Positions 17,486 to 27,693 of a stretch of 64,000 nucleotides of DNA are shown here, in pieces. Below the pieces are notes generated by a model. It was not told the origin of the DNA, made no database searches, and saw nothing but the letters and a program-made list of their open reading frames with translations. The stretch's first letter is position 1; every line of letters begins with the position of its first letter. Source of the stretch: Sphingomonas hankyongi (GTDB lineage Bacteria; Pseudomonadota; Alphaproteobacteria; Sphingomonadales; Sphingomonadaceae). The stretch lies in NCBI RefSeq assembly GCF_023516575.1, contig NZ_JAMGBE010000002.1:186001-250000 (forward strand), in the 5' to 3' direction. The translations under genes were made by a program, and so were the position numbers.

Positions 17486-18853
17486 CTATCGGCCGAGAAT
17501 CTGATCCACCAGTTCGCGCAGGTTTCCGAATTGCGCGAGCTTCAGCCCCTCGTCGCCCTTCATGGACCTGGGCGTCCAGGCCGTTTCGAATCCAAGCTTG
17601 GCCGATTCTTTCAGTCGCAGCCCCGCGTGAGCCACGGGCCGGACCTCGCCTGAAAGCGCGATCTCGCCCAACACGACGGCTTCCGTAGGCACTGGTCGTT
17701 CGGACAGCGCCGAAACCAGTGCTGCGGCCACGGCAAGGTCCGCAGCCGGATCGCTCAGCCGATAGCCGCCCGCCACGTTCAGATAGACTTCCGAGGTGCC
17801 GAAGCTGAGGCCGCATCGTGCTTCCAGTACCGCGAGGATCATCGCGAGACGACCGCTGTCCCAGCCGACGGCGGCTCGTCTGGGCGTGGCGCCGGTGGCG
17901 AGCCTGACGGTCAACGCCTGGATCTCGACCAATACCGGCCGCGAGCCCTCGATTGCGGGGAAGACGCTCGTCCCGCTGACCGGCTCGCCGCGATGCGTCA
18001 GGAACAGGGCCGACGGGTTTGGCACCTCGGTGAGCCCGGCGCCCTCCATGGCGAACACGCCGATCTCGTCGGTGCCGCCGAAGCGATTCTTCATTGCCCG
18101 AAGGATTCGATACTGGTGGCTGCGCTCGCCTTCGAAGCTCAGCACCGTATCGACCATATGTTCGAGCACGCGCGGACCGGCGATGGACCCGTCCTTCGTG
18201 ACATGGCCGACGAGGACTAGGGCGGTGCCGCGTTCCTTGGCGAAACGGACCAGCTCCTGCGCCGAGGCGCGGACCTGGCTGACCGTCCCCGGGGCGCCTT
18301 CGATGAGGTCCGAATGCATCGTCTGAATGGAATCGATGATCAGGAGAGCCGGCGGCTCCCGGTCACCGACGGTCGTAAGAATGTCGCGGACCGACGTGGC
18401 CGCGGCCAACTGGACAGGCGCTCCACCGAGGCCCAGGCGAACCGCGCGCAGGCGCACTTGTTCGGCGGATTCCTCGCCCGAGACATAGACGACTCTTCGC
18501 CCTTCGCTCGCCAGGCGGGCCGCGACCTGCAGCAGGAGCGTCGACTTGCCGATCCCGGGGTCGCCCCCGACGAGCATCGCGGAGCCCGCCACGATGCCTC
18601 CCCCGATCGCGCGATCGAATTCCGCAAGGCCGCTCGGCAATCGGTCGGGCAGCGCCGCCGGCGTCTCGAGGCCTACCAGAGGGATCACGCGTCCCCCGCC
18701 CTGGAGATTATGCTTGGCCGAGAAAATGCTCGAGACTTCCGCCGTTTCCTGAATGAGCGTGTTCCATTCGGCGCAATCGGCGCATTGCCCCTGCCAGCGG
18801 CTGCTTACCGACCCGCAGGCCTGACAGACGTAACGTGATTTGGGCTTCGCCAT
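17486..18853 (-). CDS. radA: DNA repair protein RadA
   Basis: A 455-residue RadA/Sms ATPase for branch migration in recombination. The N-terminal zinc finger is C10-x2-C13...C24-x2-C27. The RecA-like core has Walker A G-D-P-G-I-G-K-S-T at 98-106, Walker B L-L-I-I-D-S near 172 and the RadA motif K-N-R-F-G near 255. The last 150 residues are the Lon-protease-like domain. The start at 18853 (M-A-K-P-K-S-R-Y-V-C) matches the family. A stop-free frame runs on to 20434, but that part is antisense to nhaA. Confidence 0.98.
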   Translation of the reverse strand: MAKPKSRYVCQACGSVSSRWQGQCADCAEWNTLIQETAEVSSIFSAKHNLQGGGRVIPLVGLETPAALPDRLPSGLAEFDRAIGGGIVAGSAMLVGGDPGIGKSTLLLQVAARLASEGRRVVYVSGEESAEQVRLRAVRLGLGGAPVQLAAATSVRDILTTVGDREPPALLIIDSIQTMHSDLIEGAPGTVSQVRASAQELVRFAKERGTALVLVGHVTKDGSIAGPRVLEHMVDTVLSFEGERSHQYRILRAMKNRFGGTDEIGVFAMEGAGLTEVPNPSALFLTHRGEPVSGTSVFPAIEGSRPVLVEIQALTVRLATGATPRRAAVGWDSGRLAMILAVLEARCGLSFGTSEVYLNVAGGYRLSDPAADLAVAAALVSALSERPVPTEAVVLGEIALSGEVRPVAHAGLRLKESAKLGFETAWTPRSMKGDEGLKLAQFGNLRELVDQILGR

Positions 18854-18952
18854 GGCGGAACAATACACGAACAAATTCGCTGCGAAAGACGGAATCGCCC
18901 GCAAAGGAATAGCAGGGCAGACCAATGTGAGCTCGCTTGATATGGCGCGTGA

Positions 18953-20173
18953 GTGACAAGCCAGCTCGAACCATCCCAACACGATCGGCCATCTTCCGTT
19001 TTCAGGGGCCTGCTTGAAAGCGAAGCGACGGGCGGAATCCTGCTCATGGTCGCCGCCGCGTTCGCGCTTTTGGTCGCGAACTCCCCCATCGCACCCACAT
19101 ATTTCGCGACGCGCGACCTTCACTTTGGCGGACTGAGCCTGCTCCACTGGATCAACGACGCACTGATGGCGCTGTTCTTCCTGCTGGTAGGACTGGAGAT
19201 CAAACGCGAGCTCGTTGACGGGCAGCTTTCGACCTGGCCGAAGCGCATCCTCCCGGGTCTCGGCGCGGCTGGCGGCATGGTCGTTCCTGCCGTGATCTAC
19301 GTCGCCATGAACGCCGGGACCCCGCCGAACCTTCTCGGCTGGGCAATACCGACAGCGACCGACATTGCCTTTGCGCTCGGCGTCTTGCGCTTGTTGGGGC
19401 CCCGCGTGCCAGTGTCGCTCAAGGTTTTTCTTACTGCACTGGCGATCATCGATGATCTCGGCGCGGTCACGATTATCGCCTTCTTCTACACCGATCAGCT
19501 CGCACCGCTCTGGCTCGGGTTGGCGGCGCTGCTGCTGGTCGCGCTGTGGGGCATCAACCGCGCCGGGGTTATCAAACCTGCTCCCTATTTGGTTCTGGGA
19601 ACAATCCTGTGGTTCGTCGTTCTCAACTCGGGAGTTCATGCAACCTTGGCAGGCGTTGCGCTGGCGATGACGATTCCGATGCGACGGTCGCCCGGCCGTC
19701 CCGACGACAGCGGCTCTCTCCTCCACCGTCTCGAACACGGGTTGCAACCCTGGGTGGCCTACCTCGTGCTGCCGATTTTTGCTTTCGCCAACGCCGGCGT
19801 GGACCTCCGAGGGATGAGTGCCAGCGCCGTTTTTTCTGATATTCCGTTGGGCATTGCCTTGGGTCTTTTCCTCGGCAAGCAATTGGGCATCTTCTCCCTC
19901 GCCTGGATTGCTGTTCGGACGGGCATCGCCGACTGCCCGCGGGACGCGAACTTCGTCCAACTCTACGGCGTAAGCGTCTTGTGCGGCGTGGGCTTCACCA
20001 TGAGCCTGTTCATCGGCTTGCTCGCCTTCGCCGACGCACCGCACATTCAGGATGGCGTGAAGCTCGGAGTCCTCGTGGGCTCGATCTGCTCGGCTTTGCT
20101 CGGAAGCGCGGTCCTGATGCCGTGTGGGAAAATGTCCAAAGAACCCGTTGTCGCTGATCGCCCGCACGGCTAG
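18953..20173 (+). CDS. nhaA: Na+/H+ antiporter NhaA
   Basis: A 406-residue NhaA-type sodium/proton antiporter of the inner membrane with 12 helices. The ion-binding aspartate pair is in A-I-I-D-D-L-G-A-V near 162-170, and the pore motif A-T-D-I-A-F-A-L-G lies upstream. It exports Na+ at the cost of proton entry and supports pH and salt homeostasis. The start is GTG, 99 bases from the divergent radA start. No NhaR-like regulator is adjacent. Confidence 0.97.
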   Translation: MTSQLEPSQHDRPSSVFRGLLESEATGGILLMVAAAFALLVANSPIAPTYFATRDLHFGGLSLLHWINDALMALFFLLVGLEIKRELVDGQLSTWPKRILPGLGAAGGMVVPAVIYVAMNAGTPPNLLGWAIPTATDIAFALGVLRLLGPRVPVSLKVFLTALAIIDDLGAVTIIAFFYTDQLAPLWLGLAALLLVALWGINRAGVIKPAPYLVLGTILWFVVLNSGVHATLAGVALAMTIPMRRSPGRPDDSGSLLHRLEHGLQPWVAYLVLPIFAFANAGVDLRGMSASAVFSDIPLGIALGLFLGKQLGIFSLAWIAVRTGIADCPRDANFVQLYGVSVLCGVGFTMSLFIGLLAFADAPHIQDGVKLGVLVGSICSALLGSAVLMPCGKMSKEPVVADRPHG

Positions 20174-20182
20174 GCGCGCCTC

Positions 20183-21463
20183 GTGAGCCTGTTCCCCGAA
20201 CCGCTTAAGATCCCGGATTTCCGCGCTTTCTGGCTGGCAAGGCTGGCGACCACCGTCGCCCAGATGGCGATGGTCATTGTGATCGGTTGGCAGGTCTACG
20301 ACATCGCCCGGCGAACGATGAACGTGCACGAGGCGGCTTTTCAGCTCGGCCTCATCGGCCTCGTCCAATTCGTACCGTTGTTCCTTCTGACGCCCATTAG
20401 CGGCTGGGCGGCGGACCGCCTTGACCGCCGGCATGTCGCGCGCGCCGTCATTGGGCTTGAGCTGATCTGCGCGCTCATCCTGTTCGTCGCGACCTGGACC
20501 GGCGCGATCAGCCTGCCGATCCTGTTCGGGATCGCGGCGTTGCTCGGCGTCGCGCGGGCGTTCGCCGGACCGGCGCTCGGCGCTCTCGCCCCCAATCTTG
20601 TTCCGCGCGAGCTTCTGCCCCGAGCGATCGCTTTAAGCTCGACGGCCTGGCAGACTGGGGCGATTGCAGGGCCTGCGATCGGCGGACTGGCCTACGACGC
20701 GGCTCATTACGCGCCCTACGCCATCAGCGCCGCCCTTTTCGCTTTCTCCGCCGCTTGTCTCTTCCTCATTGGCCCCGTCCCGCGCACCGTCATCGAGCCG
20801 GGCAAGCCGCTGCAGCGCATGGCCGAGGGCCTGCGTTACGTCGGCCACAATCGGCTCGTGCTGGGAGCGATCACGCTGGACCTCTTTGCGGTGCTCCTGG
20901 GAGGCGTCACCGCCATGCTTCCGCTCTACGCTCGGGACATCCTTTATGTCGGGGCGCAGGGGTTGGGCCCGCTTCGCGCGGCGCCTGCATTGGGCGCGAC
21001 CCTTACCGCCATCCTTTTCTCGATTTATCCGCTTAAGACGAATGTGGGCGTGAAGATGCTCGCGGCAGTCGTGGTCTTCGGCGCCGCGACCGCAATCTTC
21101 GGTATCTCTAAATCTTACCCGCTCTCACTTGCAATGTTAGCTTTGCTTGGAGCGGCGGACATGTTCTCTGTTTACATCCGCCAGTCGCTTATCCAGCTGC
21201 ACACGCCCGACGAGATGCGAGGTCGCGTCGCGGCCGCCTCCACCCTGGCGATTTCCGCCTCGAACGAGCTGGGCGAGGCACGCAGCGGTTTCGCGGCATC
21301 CGCACTTGGACCGGTGATCGCCACCGTCGCCGGCGGCGTCGCCGCCGTGACGGTCACTCTGCTTTGGGCCTGGCTCTTCCCGGAATTGCGCCGCGCCAGG
21401 ACGTTCGAGCCGCCCGACGAACCCCCGCCAAGCGAAGCCACGGTCGTGTCGGACGGCGTCTGA
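20183..21463 (+). CDS. MFS transporter (EntS-like branch)
   Basis: A 426-residue major facilitator with 12 predicted helices and the motif-A-like [10 protein letters not shown] between helices 2 and 3. The N-terminus F-R-A-F-W-L-A-R-L is typical of the drug/siderophore exporter branch that contains EntS. The cargo is unknown. The start is GTG, nine bases after the nhaA stop, so it is probably co-transcribed with nhaA. The C-terminal tail is acidic and proline-rich. Confidence 0.9.
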   Translation: MSLFPEPLKIPDFRAFWLARLATTVAQMAMVIVIGWQVYDIARRTMNVHEAAFQLGLIGLVQFVPLFLLTPISGWAADRLDRRHVARAVIGLELICALILFVATWTGAISLPILFGIAALLGVARAFAGPALGALAPNLVPRELLPRAIALSSTAWQTGAIAGPAIGGLAYDAAHYAPYAISAALFAFSAACLFLIGPVPRTVIEPGKPLQRMAEGLRYVGHNRLVLGAITLDLFAVLLGGVTAMLPLYARDILYVGAQGLGPLRAAPALGATLTAILFSIYPLKTNVGVKMLAAVVVFGAATAIFGISKSYPLSLAMLALLGAADMFSVYIRQSLIQLHTPDEMRGRVAAASTLAISASNELGEARSGFAASALGPVIATVAGGVAAVTVTLLWAWLFPELRRARTFEPPDEPPPSEATVVSDGV

Positions 21464-21527
21464 ACGCTTGCAAATGGCGGTGAAGCGCACGATTTGCGCC
21501 CCGCACAACCAGAGGAGCTCGAAGCGC

Positions 21528-22454
21528 ATGAAAGCCGGCAATATCCTCGAGACGATCGGCAACACCCCGCATGTGCGTCTCAACCGCTTGTTCGGCGATC
21601 GCGCGGAGGTTTGGATCAAGCAGGAGCGGGCCAATCCGGGGGGCTCGATCAAGGACCGTATCGCTCTTTCCATGGTCGAGGACGCGGAGCGCAGCGGGAA
21701 GCTGAAGCCGGGCGGCGTCATCGTCGAGCCGACGTCCGGCAACACGGGCATCGGCCTTGCGATGGTTGCTGCCGTGAAGGGTTACAAGCTCATCCTCGTC
21801 ATGCCTGACAGCATGAGCATCGAACGCAGGCGCCTCATGCTGGCGTTCGGAGCGACGTTCGACCTCACTCCGCGCGAAAAGGGCATGAAGGGTGCGATCG
21901 CCCGGGCTGAGGAGATCGTCGCTTCCACCGAGGGGGCGTGGATGCCCCAGCAGTTCGAGAATCCCGCAAATCTGGAAGTTCACCGGCGCACGACCGCGCA
22001 AGAGATCTTGCGCGATTTCGCCGATTCTCCGCCCGATGCTCTGATCACCGGGGTCGGCACCGGGGGCCACATCACGGCCTGCGCGGAAGTGCTCAAGGGC
22101 GAATGGCCTGGCCTCAAGGTGTTCGCGGTCGAGCCGACATTGTCGCCGGTGCTTTCCGGCGGCGACCCCGGGCCTCACCCGATCCAGGGCATCGGCGCGG
22201 GCTTCGTTCCGGCGATCATGGATGTCGGGCTGCTCGATGGCGTGATCCAGGTCGATCCGAATGATGCCAAGGAAATGGCTCGTCGCGCCGCCCGGGAGGA
22301 AGGAATGCTCATCGGCATATCTTCCGGCGCCACCCTTGCGGCCATTTCGCAGAAGTTGCCGGAACTGGGCGATCGCGCCCGGGTCATCGGCTTCAACTAC
22401 GACACTGGCGAGCGTTATCTGTCGGTTCCGGATTTCCTTCCCGAAGAAGCTTAA
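21528..22454 (+). CDS. cysK: Cysteine synthase A
   Basis: A 308-residue PLP enzyme that makes L-cysteine from O-acetylserine and sulfide. The PLP lysine is K42 in N-P-G-G-S-I-K-D-R, the substrate loop is T-S-G-N-T-G near 70, and the PLP phosphate loop is G-V-G-T-G-G-H near 177. The start at 21528 ([14 protein letters not shown]) has AGAGGAG upstream; an upstream in-frame ATG at 21468 would add 20 non-conserved residues. It is cytosolic. Confidence 0.97.
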   Translation: MKAGNILETIGNTPHVRLNRLFGDRAEVWIKQERANPGGSIKDRIALSMVEDAERSGKLKPGGVIVEPTSGNTGIGLAMVAAVKGYKLILVMPDSMSIERRRLMLAFGATFDLTPREKGMKGAIARAEEIVASTEGAWMPQQFENPANLEVHRRTTAQEILRDFADSPPDALITGVGTGGHITACAEVLKGEWPGLKVFAVEPTLSPVLSGGDPGPHPIQGIGAGFVPAIMDVGLLDGVIQVDPNDAKEMARRAAREEGMLIGISSGATLAAISQKLPELGDRARVIGFNYDTGERYLSVPDFLPEEA

Positions 22455-22564
22455 GGCCCCGCTAACCTCACTCGTTCGCCGACCGGTTAACTCCGGATCG
22501 GTTAAGACTCGCGCGGGCCGCCTACTCGATACGCGACCCGCGTTCGTATCGGTGTGGGGACAAC

Positions 22565-25246
22565 ATGCGAAGGTCACGGTTCGTCAGTTCTGTGCAGACT
22601 GCGGAAGCAGCCAAGCCGTCTCTCTGGGAAGCGCTGTGGTTCGATCTGCGGTCTCCGGAGACGAGCGATGATGTTGCTCTCTCGGAATGGCGCATCGGCG
22701 GCCTCGACCACGTCGCCTTCCTGCTGGGCGTGACGCACCTTCTCGTCGCGATTACCAGCGCCGTCCTCTCGCCATCGCTCTCTTACGCACAGTCGCTCGA
22801 CAACCCGCTGATCCCTTCGGTTCTAGTGGTCGTGCTCGACGTCATGGCCGCCTCCGCCCTTCTGACGCGGGACCGGTTCAATCTGGCTCCGCACACCATC
22901 GTGCGATGCCTGTGCCTGTATATCGCGCTCGTCGGTCTGGCTTGGACGTGGTTTGGCCATGCGGTCGCGGACGATCGTTACGTGACAGCAATCGCCGCGG
23001 GCCCCATCGCGCTTTGCGCGGGCATCGCGATGGGCGCGATCGTCTCGATCAATTCGCCGCCCCTGGCGGTCGTCAATGCAATCGTCTCGGCAATCGCGGC
23101 GATCATGCTCGCGAGCTCCCCGCTGGTTCCGATCGGCGTGGAGATCATCGCACTCGTGCTCGTCTGTTACAGCGTCGCCAACGCCTCCGGCTTCATCGCG
23201 ACAGGCCGCAAACGGCTGAGCCTCGAAGCGCACGCGCGCAAGGCGCAGCATTTTGTCGATGAGTTCGAGAACAGCGGCCGGGGCTGGTTCTGGGAAACCG
23301 ACTCGCTCGGGACCCTCTCCTACGTGTCCAGGCAGCTGGCCGACGATTTCCAGTGCGAACCGGAAGAGCTGCTCGGTCGGAAGTTCACGGACCTTCTCTC
23401 CGTCGACAAGGGCACCGACGCCCTGGAAGAGGGCAAGACCCTGGGCTTCCACCTGTCCGCGCGCTTTCCCTTCTCCGATGTGGTCGTCCGTCCAGCCAGC
23501 GACGAGGACGTCCACTGGTCCCTTTCAGGCAATCCGGTGTTCGATGAGCGCGGCCGCTTCCTCGGCTTCCGAGGGATTGGCACGGACCTTACCGAGCAGC
23601 GGAAATCCGAACGGGAGATCACGCGGCTCGCCCGCTTCGATTCCCTGACCGGGCTGCCCAACCGCGCGATGATGCGCCAGACCTTGGAAGAAGCGCTTCG
23701 CAATGCGGCCCACCGTCAAAAGGGCTGCGCGATGTTCCTGATCGATCTCGATCGGTTCAAGAACGTGAACGACACTCTCGGCCACCCGATTGGCGACGCC
23801 TTGCTGCGCCAGGTCAGTGAGCGCCTGAAGTCGGTGATGGGCAATCATGGACAGGTCGGTCGTCTCGGCGGCGACGAATTCCAGGCCGTGCTCCCCGGTA
23901 CGGTGGACATCGGGCTTCTGGAATCGCTCGCGCGGACGCTGATCGAACAGGTTTCGCGTCCCTACATGATCGAAGGCCATAAGGTGACGATCGGGGCATC
24001 GGTCGGCGTTGCCATCGGCGATCCCGGCCGTGCCTGCGCCGACGCCCTGGTTCGGAACGCCGACCTCGCGCTTTACGCCGCGAAGGCCGCGGGCCGAGGG
24101 AAGCATTGCTTCTACGAATCTTCGATGCATTCCGAGGCGGCCGAGCGGCAATTGCTCGAGAACGATCTTCGCCAAGCCATCGAGCGCGGCGAGCTCAGCG
24201 TGCACTATCAGCCGATCGTGCGCACCGCAGGCGAGGAAATCTCGGGCTTCGAGGCGTTGGTGCGCTGGCAACACCCGACGCGAGGTGCGATTTCGCCCGC
24301 CAAGTTCATCCCGCTTGCCGAAGAGGCAGGACTGATCGGTTCGATCGGCGAGTGGGTGCTGACGACTGCGTTGCAGGAAGCAGCTCACTGGCCAGACCAC
24401 GTGCGCATCGCGGTCAACCTTTCACCTCTCCAGTTCAACGACCCGGGCGTCACGCAGATGGTTTCACGCCACCTCACAGAGACCGGCGTGCGGGCCGAGC
24501 GGCTTGAGCTCGAGATTACCGAAGGCGTGTTCCTCGCGGAGGGCGATACGACCGACGAGACTTTCGCCAAGCTCAAACAGATTGGCGTTCGCCTCTCCCT
24601 CGACGATTTCGGCACGGGCTACAGCTCCCTCGGCTATTTGAAGAAAGCGCCATTCGACAAGATCAAGATCGACCAGAGCTTCGTCAGAGGCGCGTCCTCC
24701 AGCACCAACCGCAACGCCGCGATCATCCGCGCGATCGTCACGCTTGCCGAAACCCTTGGCATGGACACCTGCGCCGAGGGGGTTGAGACTCATGATGACC
24801 TCCAGCTGATCCGGGAGCTCGGTGTCAGCATGGTGCAGGGATATATTTTCGGGCGGCCGAGCGAGTCAGAGACGGCCCGGAGCCTCGCCAATACCGTGAC
24901 CGTCGAAGCCGACGGCTATCAGTGCATTCGCGAGCCGCGCCAGCGCCTGATGCGGCGAGCGGTCGCGATCATCGACGGCGACAGGACGGATCTGAAGCTG
25001 CGCAACATTTCTTCCATGGGCGCGCTTGCCGAATGCGACACACCGGTGATGCCGGGCGCGGAGCTTACGATCGATATCGTCGGCGTCGGGCCCGTGCGCG
25101 GCGTCGTCCGCTGGGCCCATACAGGTCAGTTCGGGGTGCAGTTCGGCGAGCGTTTCGACCTGGGCCGGCTGGCACCCAAGAAGCGGAACACCAACGACGT
25201 GACGATGCTGCGACCATGGTACGTCGACCAGCGGGAAGCCGGCTGA
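22565..25246 (+). CDS. Membrane PAS-GGDEF-EAL-PilZ cyclic-di-GMP protein
   Basis: An 893-residue regulator of cyclic-di-GMP. Residues 48-212 hold about six transmembrane helices, 225-345 a PAS domain, 355-520 a GGDEF domain with an intact G435-G-D-E-F439, and 530-775 an EAL domain. The EAL catalytic set is complete (E563-A-L, N618, E650, D680-D681, K701, E738, Q758). Residues 790-870 are a PilZ-like module with R-x3-R and R-N-I-S-S-M-G. No RxxD inhibitory site precedes GGDEF. It could both make and degrade the messenger and sense it itself; phosphodiesterase activity looks most secure. A GGGGAC site precedes the ATG. Confidence 0.95.
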   Translation: MRRSRFVSSVQTAEAAKPSLWEALWFDLRSPETSDDVALSEWRIGGLDHVAFLLGVTHLLVAITSAVLSPSLSYAQSLDNPLIPSVLVVVLDVMAASALLTRDRFNLAPHTIVRCLCLYIALVGLAWTWFGHAVADDRYVTAIAAGPIALCAGIAMGAIVSINSPPLAVVNAIVSAIAAIMLASSPLVPIGVEIIALVLVCYSVANASGFIATGRKRLSLEAHARKAQHFVDEFENSGRGWFWETDSLGTLSYVSRQLADDFQCEPEELLGRKFTDLLSVDKGTDALEEGKTLGFHLSARFPFSDVVVRPASDEDVHWSLSGNPVFDERGRFLGFRGIGTDLTEQRKSEREITRLARFDSLTGLPNRAMMRQTLEEALRNAAHRQKGCAMFLIDLDRFKNVNDTLGHPIGDALLRQVSERLKSVMGNHGQVGRLGGDEFQAVLPGTVDIGLLESLARTLIEQVSRPYMIEGHKVTIGASVGVAIGDPGRACADALVRNADLALYAAKAAGRGKHCFYESSMHSEAAERQLLENDLRQAIERGELSVHYQPIVRTAGEEISGFEALVRWQHPTRGAISPAKFIPLAEEAGLIGSIGEWVLTTALQEAAHWPDHVRIAVNLSPLQFNDPGVTQMVSRHLTETGVRAERLELEITEGVFLAEGDTTDETFAKLKQIGVRLSLDDFGTGYSSLGYLKKAPFDKIKIDQSFVRGASSSTNRNAAIIRAIVTLAETLGMDTCAEGVETHDDLQLIRELGVSMVQGYIFGRPSESETARSLANTVTVEADGYQCIREPRQRLMRRAVAIIDGDRTDLKLRNISSMGALAECDTPVMPGAELTIDIVGVGPVRGVVRWAHTGQFGVQFGERFDLGRLAPKKRNTNDVTMLRPWYVDQREAG

Positions 25247-25255
25247 GCGGTCCCC

Positions 25256-26584
25256 TTACCGACTGGCCATGCGGCCCATCGCCGCCCTGTCCTTCCCGTA
25301 AAAATCGTCGAAATAGACAATGGACGATCCGCTCGGGACCGCTGTCAGATAAGTGATGTAAAGCGGCACCGGCGACGGCAGATTGACCTTCTGCTCCGCT
25401 CGCGCCCCCTGCGGGCTCGGCGCGCGACCGTTGAACAACCAGCGCGCGAGGCGACGCGCATCCTCAAGGCGCACGCAACCATTGCTCTGCAGCCGCGCCG
25501 CTTCCTCGATCTTCTCCTTCTCGGGCGTATCGTGAAGCCAGATGCCCTGCTCATTCGGGAACATGAACTTCATCTTGCCCATCGAATTGGCGGGGCCGGG
25601 CTTCTGGCGCAGGCGCACCTGTACCTTGCCGGCGACGACGTCGTGCCAGTTTACGGACATCGGGTCGATCACGCGTGCGTGATCGCTCCAGTCGGACATC
25701 AATTCGTAGCCTTTCTCGTTGAGATAGGCGCGCCCGCGCTTCACGACGTTAGGCGCGAGCCGGCGCGCGGTGATGTCGGAAGGCGAGTTCCAATAAGGGT
25801 TCAATGCCACGTAGCGGATGAAGGCATTCATCATCGGCGTCTGCGCGATAGGGTCTGGCCGACCAGCCACCACGCGCATCGAGTCCACGACCTGGCCGTT
25901 CTCGTACATGTAGAGACGCGCCGCCGGAGCATTGATGATCACATAGCGCTGCTTCCCCGGCGGAAGTGCGCGCGCCCGTTCGAGGTTGACTGTGAGCAAA
26001 CGCCGCTCGGCTTCGGAACGGTACATCCGGCTCGCAAGCGCCTGACGCAGTTTGCCGTAGATCGGGTTCATCCAGCCGAGTTGCTGCACATAGTTGGCAA
26101 GGGAGGGCGCAGCTGCCGCATCGGCCAGGATCGACTGCGCAGACGGGGGGAGAGGCCGCAGCTCGCGATCGACATAGACCACTCCAACGTTGGGGTCGTG
26201 CCGGGTGTCACGCACATAAGCGACCAACGCCTGGCTCAGCATGGTCTCGGCGCGTTGTACCGCCGCCGGGTTGCCGGTCGACGCAGCCTGCACCGCCCTT
26301 TCAAGCCCGCGTGCATTGTAGCGGCGCGGGTTGAGATTGTCGGCCTGCGCCGTGCTGATGAGTTGGACGAGTTGCTGCGCCGCATCTCCCGATCCGGAGC
26401 GGAACCAGAGCGATGCGCCGTTCCGAGCAGCGTAGAATGAGGTCACATCGGCGTTCGCCCGCTCGGCACCATATGCTGGCGAAACGACAAGCGAGGCCGG
26501 CGCCGCGAGGAGGCCGGCCGCAGCGGTCAGAGCCAAGCCGCGGAACGCCTTGCGCGGCCAGGGGCCGCCCCGAATTTCACGCAT
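25256..26584 (-). CDS. L,D-transpeptidase (YkuD, YcbB-like)
   Basis: A 442-residue exported cell-wall enzyme. A signal peptide covers residues 1-40 (Y-G-A). A scaffold region (50-205) precedes the YkuD catalytic domain (212-400) with H351-D-T-P and the nucleophile C370 in S-N-G-C-V-R-L. These enzymes form 3-3 peptidoglycan cross-links or attach proteins in the periplasm. The long N-terminal scaffold is that of the YcbB class, though a canonical peptidoglycan-binding motif is not obvious. The gene ends nine bases after the convergent cyclic-di-GMP gene. Confidence 0.93.
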   Translation of the reverse strand: MREIRGGPWPRKAFRGLALTAAAGLLAAPASLVVSPAYGAERANADVTSFYAARNGASLWFRSGSGDAAQQLVQLISTAQADNLNPRRYNARGLERAVQAASTGNPAAVQRAETMLSQALVAYVRDTRHDPNVGVVYVDRELRPLPPSAQSILADAAAAPSLANYVQQLGWMNPIYGKLRQALASRMYRSEAERRLLTVNLERARALPPGKQRYVIINAPAARLYMYENGQVVDSMRVVAGRPDPIAQTPMMNAFIRYVALNPYWNSPSDITARRLAPNVVKRGRAYLNEKGYELMSDWSDHARVIDPMSVNWHDVVAGKVQVRLRQKPGPANSMGKMKFMFPNEQGIWLHDTPEKEKIEEAARLQSNGCVRLEDARRLARWLFNGRAPSPQGARAEQKVNLPSPVPLYITYLTAVPSGSSIVYFDDFYGKDRAAMGRMASR

Positions 26585-26734
26585 CTAGTCGAACTCTCCC
26601 ATGGTCTCGCCGGCGAATGCGCGCACAACGCGCGCACCCACGTTTAGGTTACAGCGAGGAGGCCAACATAATCCAGAGTGGCTGAACATGCGCCTAACCC
26701 CCGGCGAAAAGCCACGTGAGCTCAGGGGCTTGCA

Positions 26735-26765
26735 CAAAAAAGCGCCGGGCGAATGCCCGGCGCTT
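26735..26765 (-). terminator. Rho-independent terminator of the Tyr/Gly-rich gene
   Basis: A perfect 10-bp stem (AGCGCCGGGC / GCCCGGCGCT at 26741-26750 and 26755-26764) with a GAAT loop is followed on the minus strand by six T residues. It lies 19 bases past the stop of the gene at 26784-27287. This is the clearest intrinsic terminator in the window. The rest of 26585-26734 contains only the upstream region of the L,D-transpeptidase gene. Confidence 0.92.
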
Positions 26766-26783
26766 CCCTTTCTTGCGGTGCCG

Positions 26784-27287
26784 TTAGTAACGGCGGGTGA
26801 GATCGACGTCCCTCACATAACCGCGGTAATCGACGGTGCAGCTGAACGACAGGTCGGGCTGGTAATTGTAGCCAAGCGCGCCGTAAGCGCCGACGCCATA
26901 CGGGCCGTAATTATTGTAGGCATACCGACCGCTGCTTGCGAGGCCGCGCACGCGGACTGAGCTGCTGTGTGGCGTCACCGAAGTGATGCTTACAACGCGA
27001 CCGGACATATTGGTCGGAAGTCCAACCATCGAGCCCAGGATGCTCGCGATGCTGGTGCGGTTAGCCAAGCGGTTCTGCACAGCCGCAGAACACTGCTGAG
27101 CAGCAGCATTAGTGTTCATGCCATAGGCACCATAAGCGCCGTAGCCGCTATAACCGTTATAGCCGTAGGGATTGCTATAACCGTAAGGGCTATAGCCATA
27201 CTGGTAGTACTGAGCCGCGGCGGGAGCAGCAGCGGCAAGCGCTGCGAGGCCTGCGCCACCGGCGAGCATTTTCATCATCAGTTTCAT
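26784..27287 (-). CDS. Exported Tyr/Gly-rich hypothetical protein
   Basis: A 167-residue protein starting at 27287, with AAGGAGGAA just upstream. A signal peptide (M-K-L-M-M-K-M-L-A-G...A-A-A-Q) is followed by a low-complexity stretch of Y-G-Y, P-Y-G-Y and G-Y-G-A-Y-G repeats at about 20-55, a conserved-looking middle (70-125) with two cysteines, and a second Tyr/Gly-rich patch near 130-145. It ends D-V-D-L-T-R-R-Y. Similar proteins occur in sphingomonads without known function. The composition suggests an envelope-associated or self-assembling protein. It has its own strong terminator and is likely monocistronic. Confidence 0.82.
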   Translation of the reverse strand: MKLMMKMLAGGAGLAALAAAAPAAAQYYQYGYSPYGYSNPYGYNGYSGYGAYGAYGMNTNAAAQQCSAAVQNRLANRTSIASILGSMVGLPTNMSGRVVSITSVTPHSSSVRVRGLASSGRYAYNNYGPYGVGAYGALGYNYQPDLSFSCTVDYRGYVRDVDLTRRY

Positions 27288-27577
27288 GACTCGTTCCTCC
27301 TTCGACTGGAGTCTTCGAGAGTAAAACGCGCTCCCCCCGGCTGATGGGCTCTTAGTTCGTCGTGCGCGACATTCGACTCGTCGCAACAGCGTGAACGTAA
27401 GATAAATGGTAGGCAGCGCGCTTTACCCACGCGCTCGAGGGGTAATCGTCCGGGGGCGCGACCGCGATTCGAGCCGACGCGGCACAATATGTGCCCGTCT
27501 AAGTGGCTGCGATGTCAGGATTTCACCTGCGCGATCCACTCCAAAGCTGTTATGTTTGGCGCACTGGGGAGTGCAGC

Positions 27578-27676
27578 ATGGACCACACATTCGCGATGAA
27601 ATTGCGCAACGCAGCCGTCGGCGTCGGCCTCACGGTCGTAGTTATGGGGACCGCGCTCGCGGTAGCTTTTCTCTAG
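27578..27676 (+). CDS. Putative 32-residue single-pass membrane peptide
   Basis: An ATG at 27578 preceded by GGGGAG with a six-base spacer opens a 32-residue frame: a short basic N-terminus (M-D-H-T-F-A-M-K-L-R-N) and then one hydrophobic helix (about 14-32) ending at TAG. An 11-bp inverted repeat lies 17 bases downstream and could end the transcript. No family is recognised. The surrounding 27288-27821 (over 500 bases) contains no other convincing gene and would also carry the promoter of the divergent Tyr/Gly-rich gene. Confidence 0.42.
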   Translation: MDHTFAMKLRNAAVGVGLTVVVMGTALAVAFL

Positions 27677-27693
27677 GCGCGTCGACCTAGGAA

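Noticed and set aside
18854-20434. A stop-free minus-strand frame extending radA to 982 residues
   Set aside because: The extension is antisense to nhaA, has no family similarity, and RadA has its normal start and zinc finger at 18853.
22475-22515. Possible CtrA site upstream of the cyclic-di-GMP gene (two TTAA elements)
   Set aside because: The spacing between the TTAA elements is 11 bases rather than the seven expected.
21354-22577. A 407-residue minus-strand frame over cysK
   Set aside because: Antisense to cysK and the end of the MFS gene, with no recognisable domain and Arg/Asp/His-rich shadow composition.
27406-27690. A 94-residue plus-strand frame in the long intergenic region
   Set aside because: Arg/Ser-rich with no ribosome site and no family; the 32-residue frame at 27578 in another frame has better signals.
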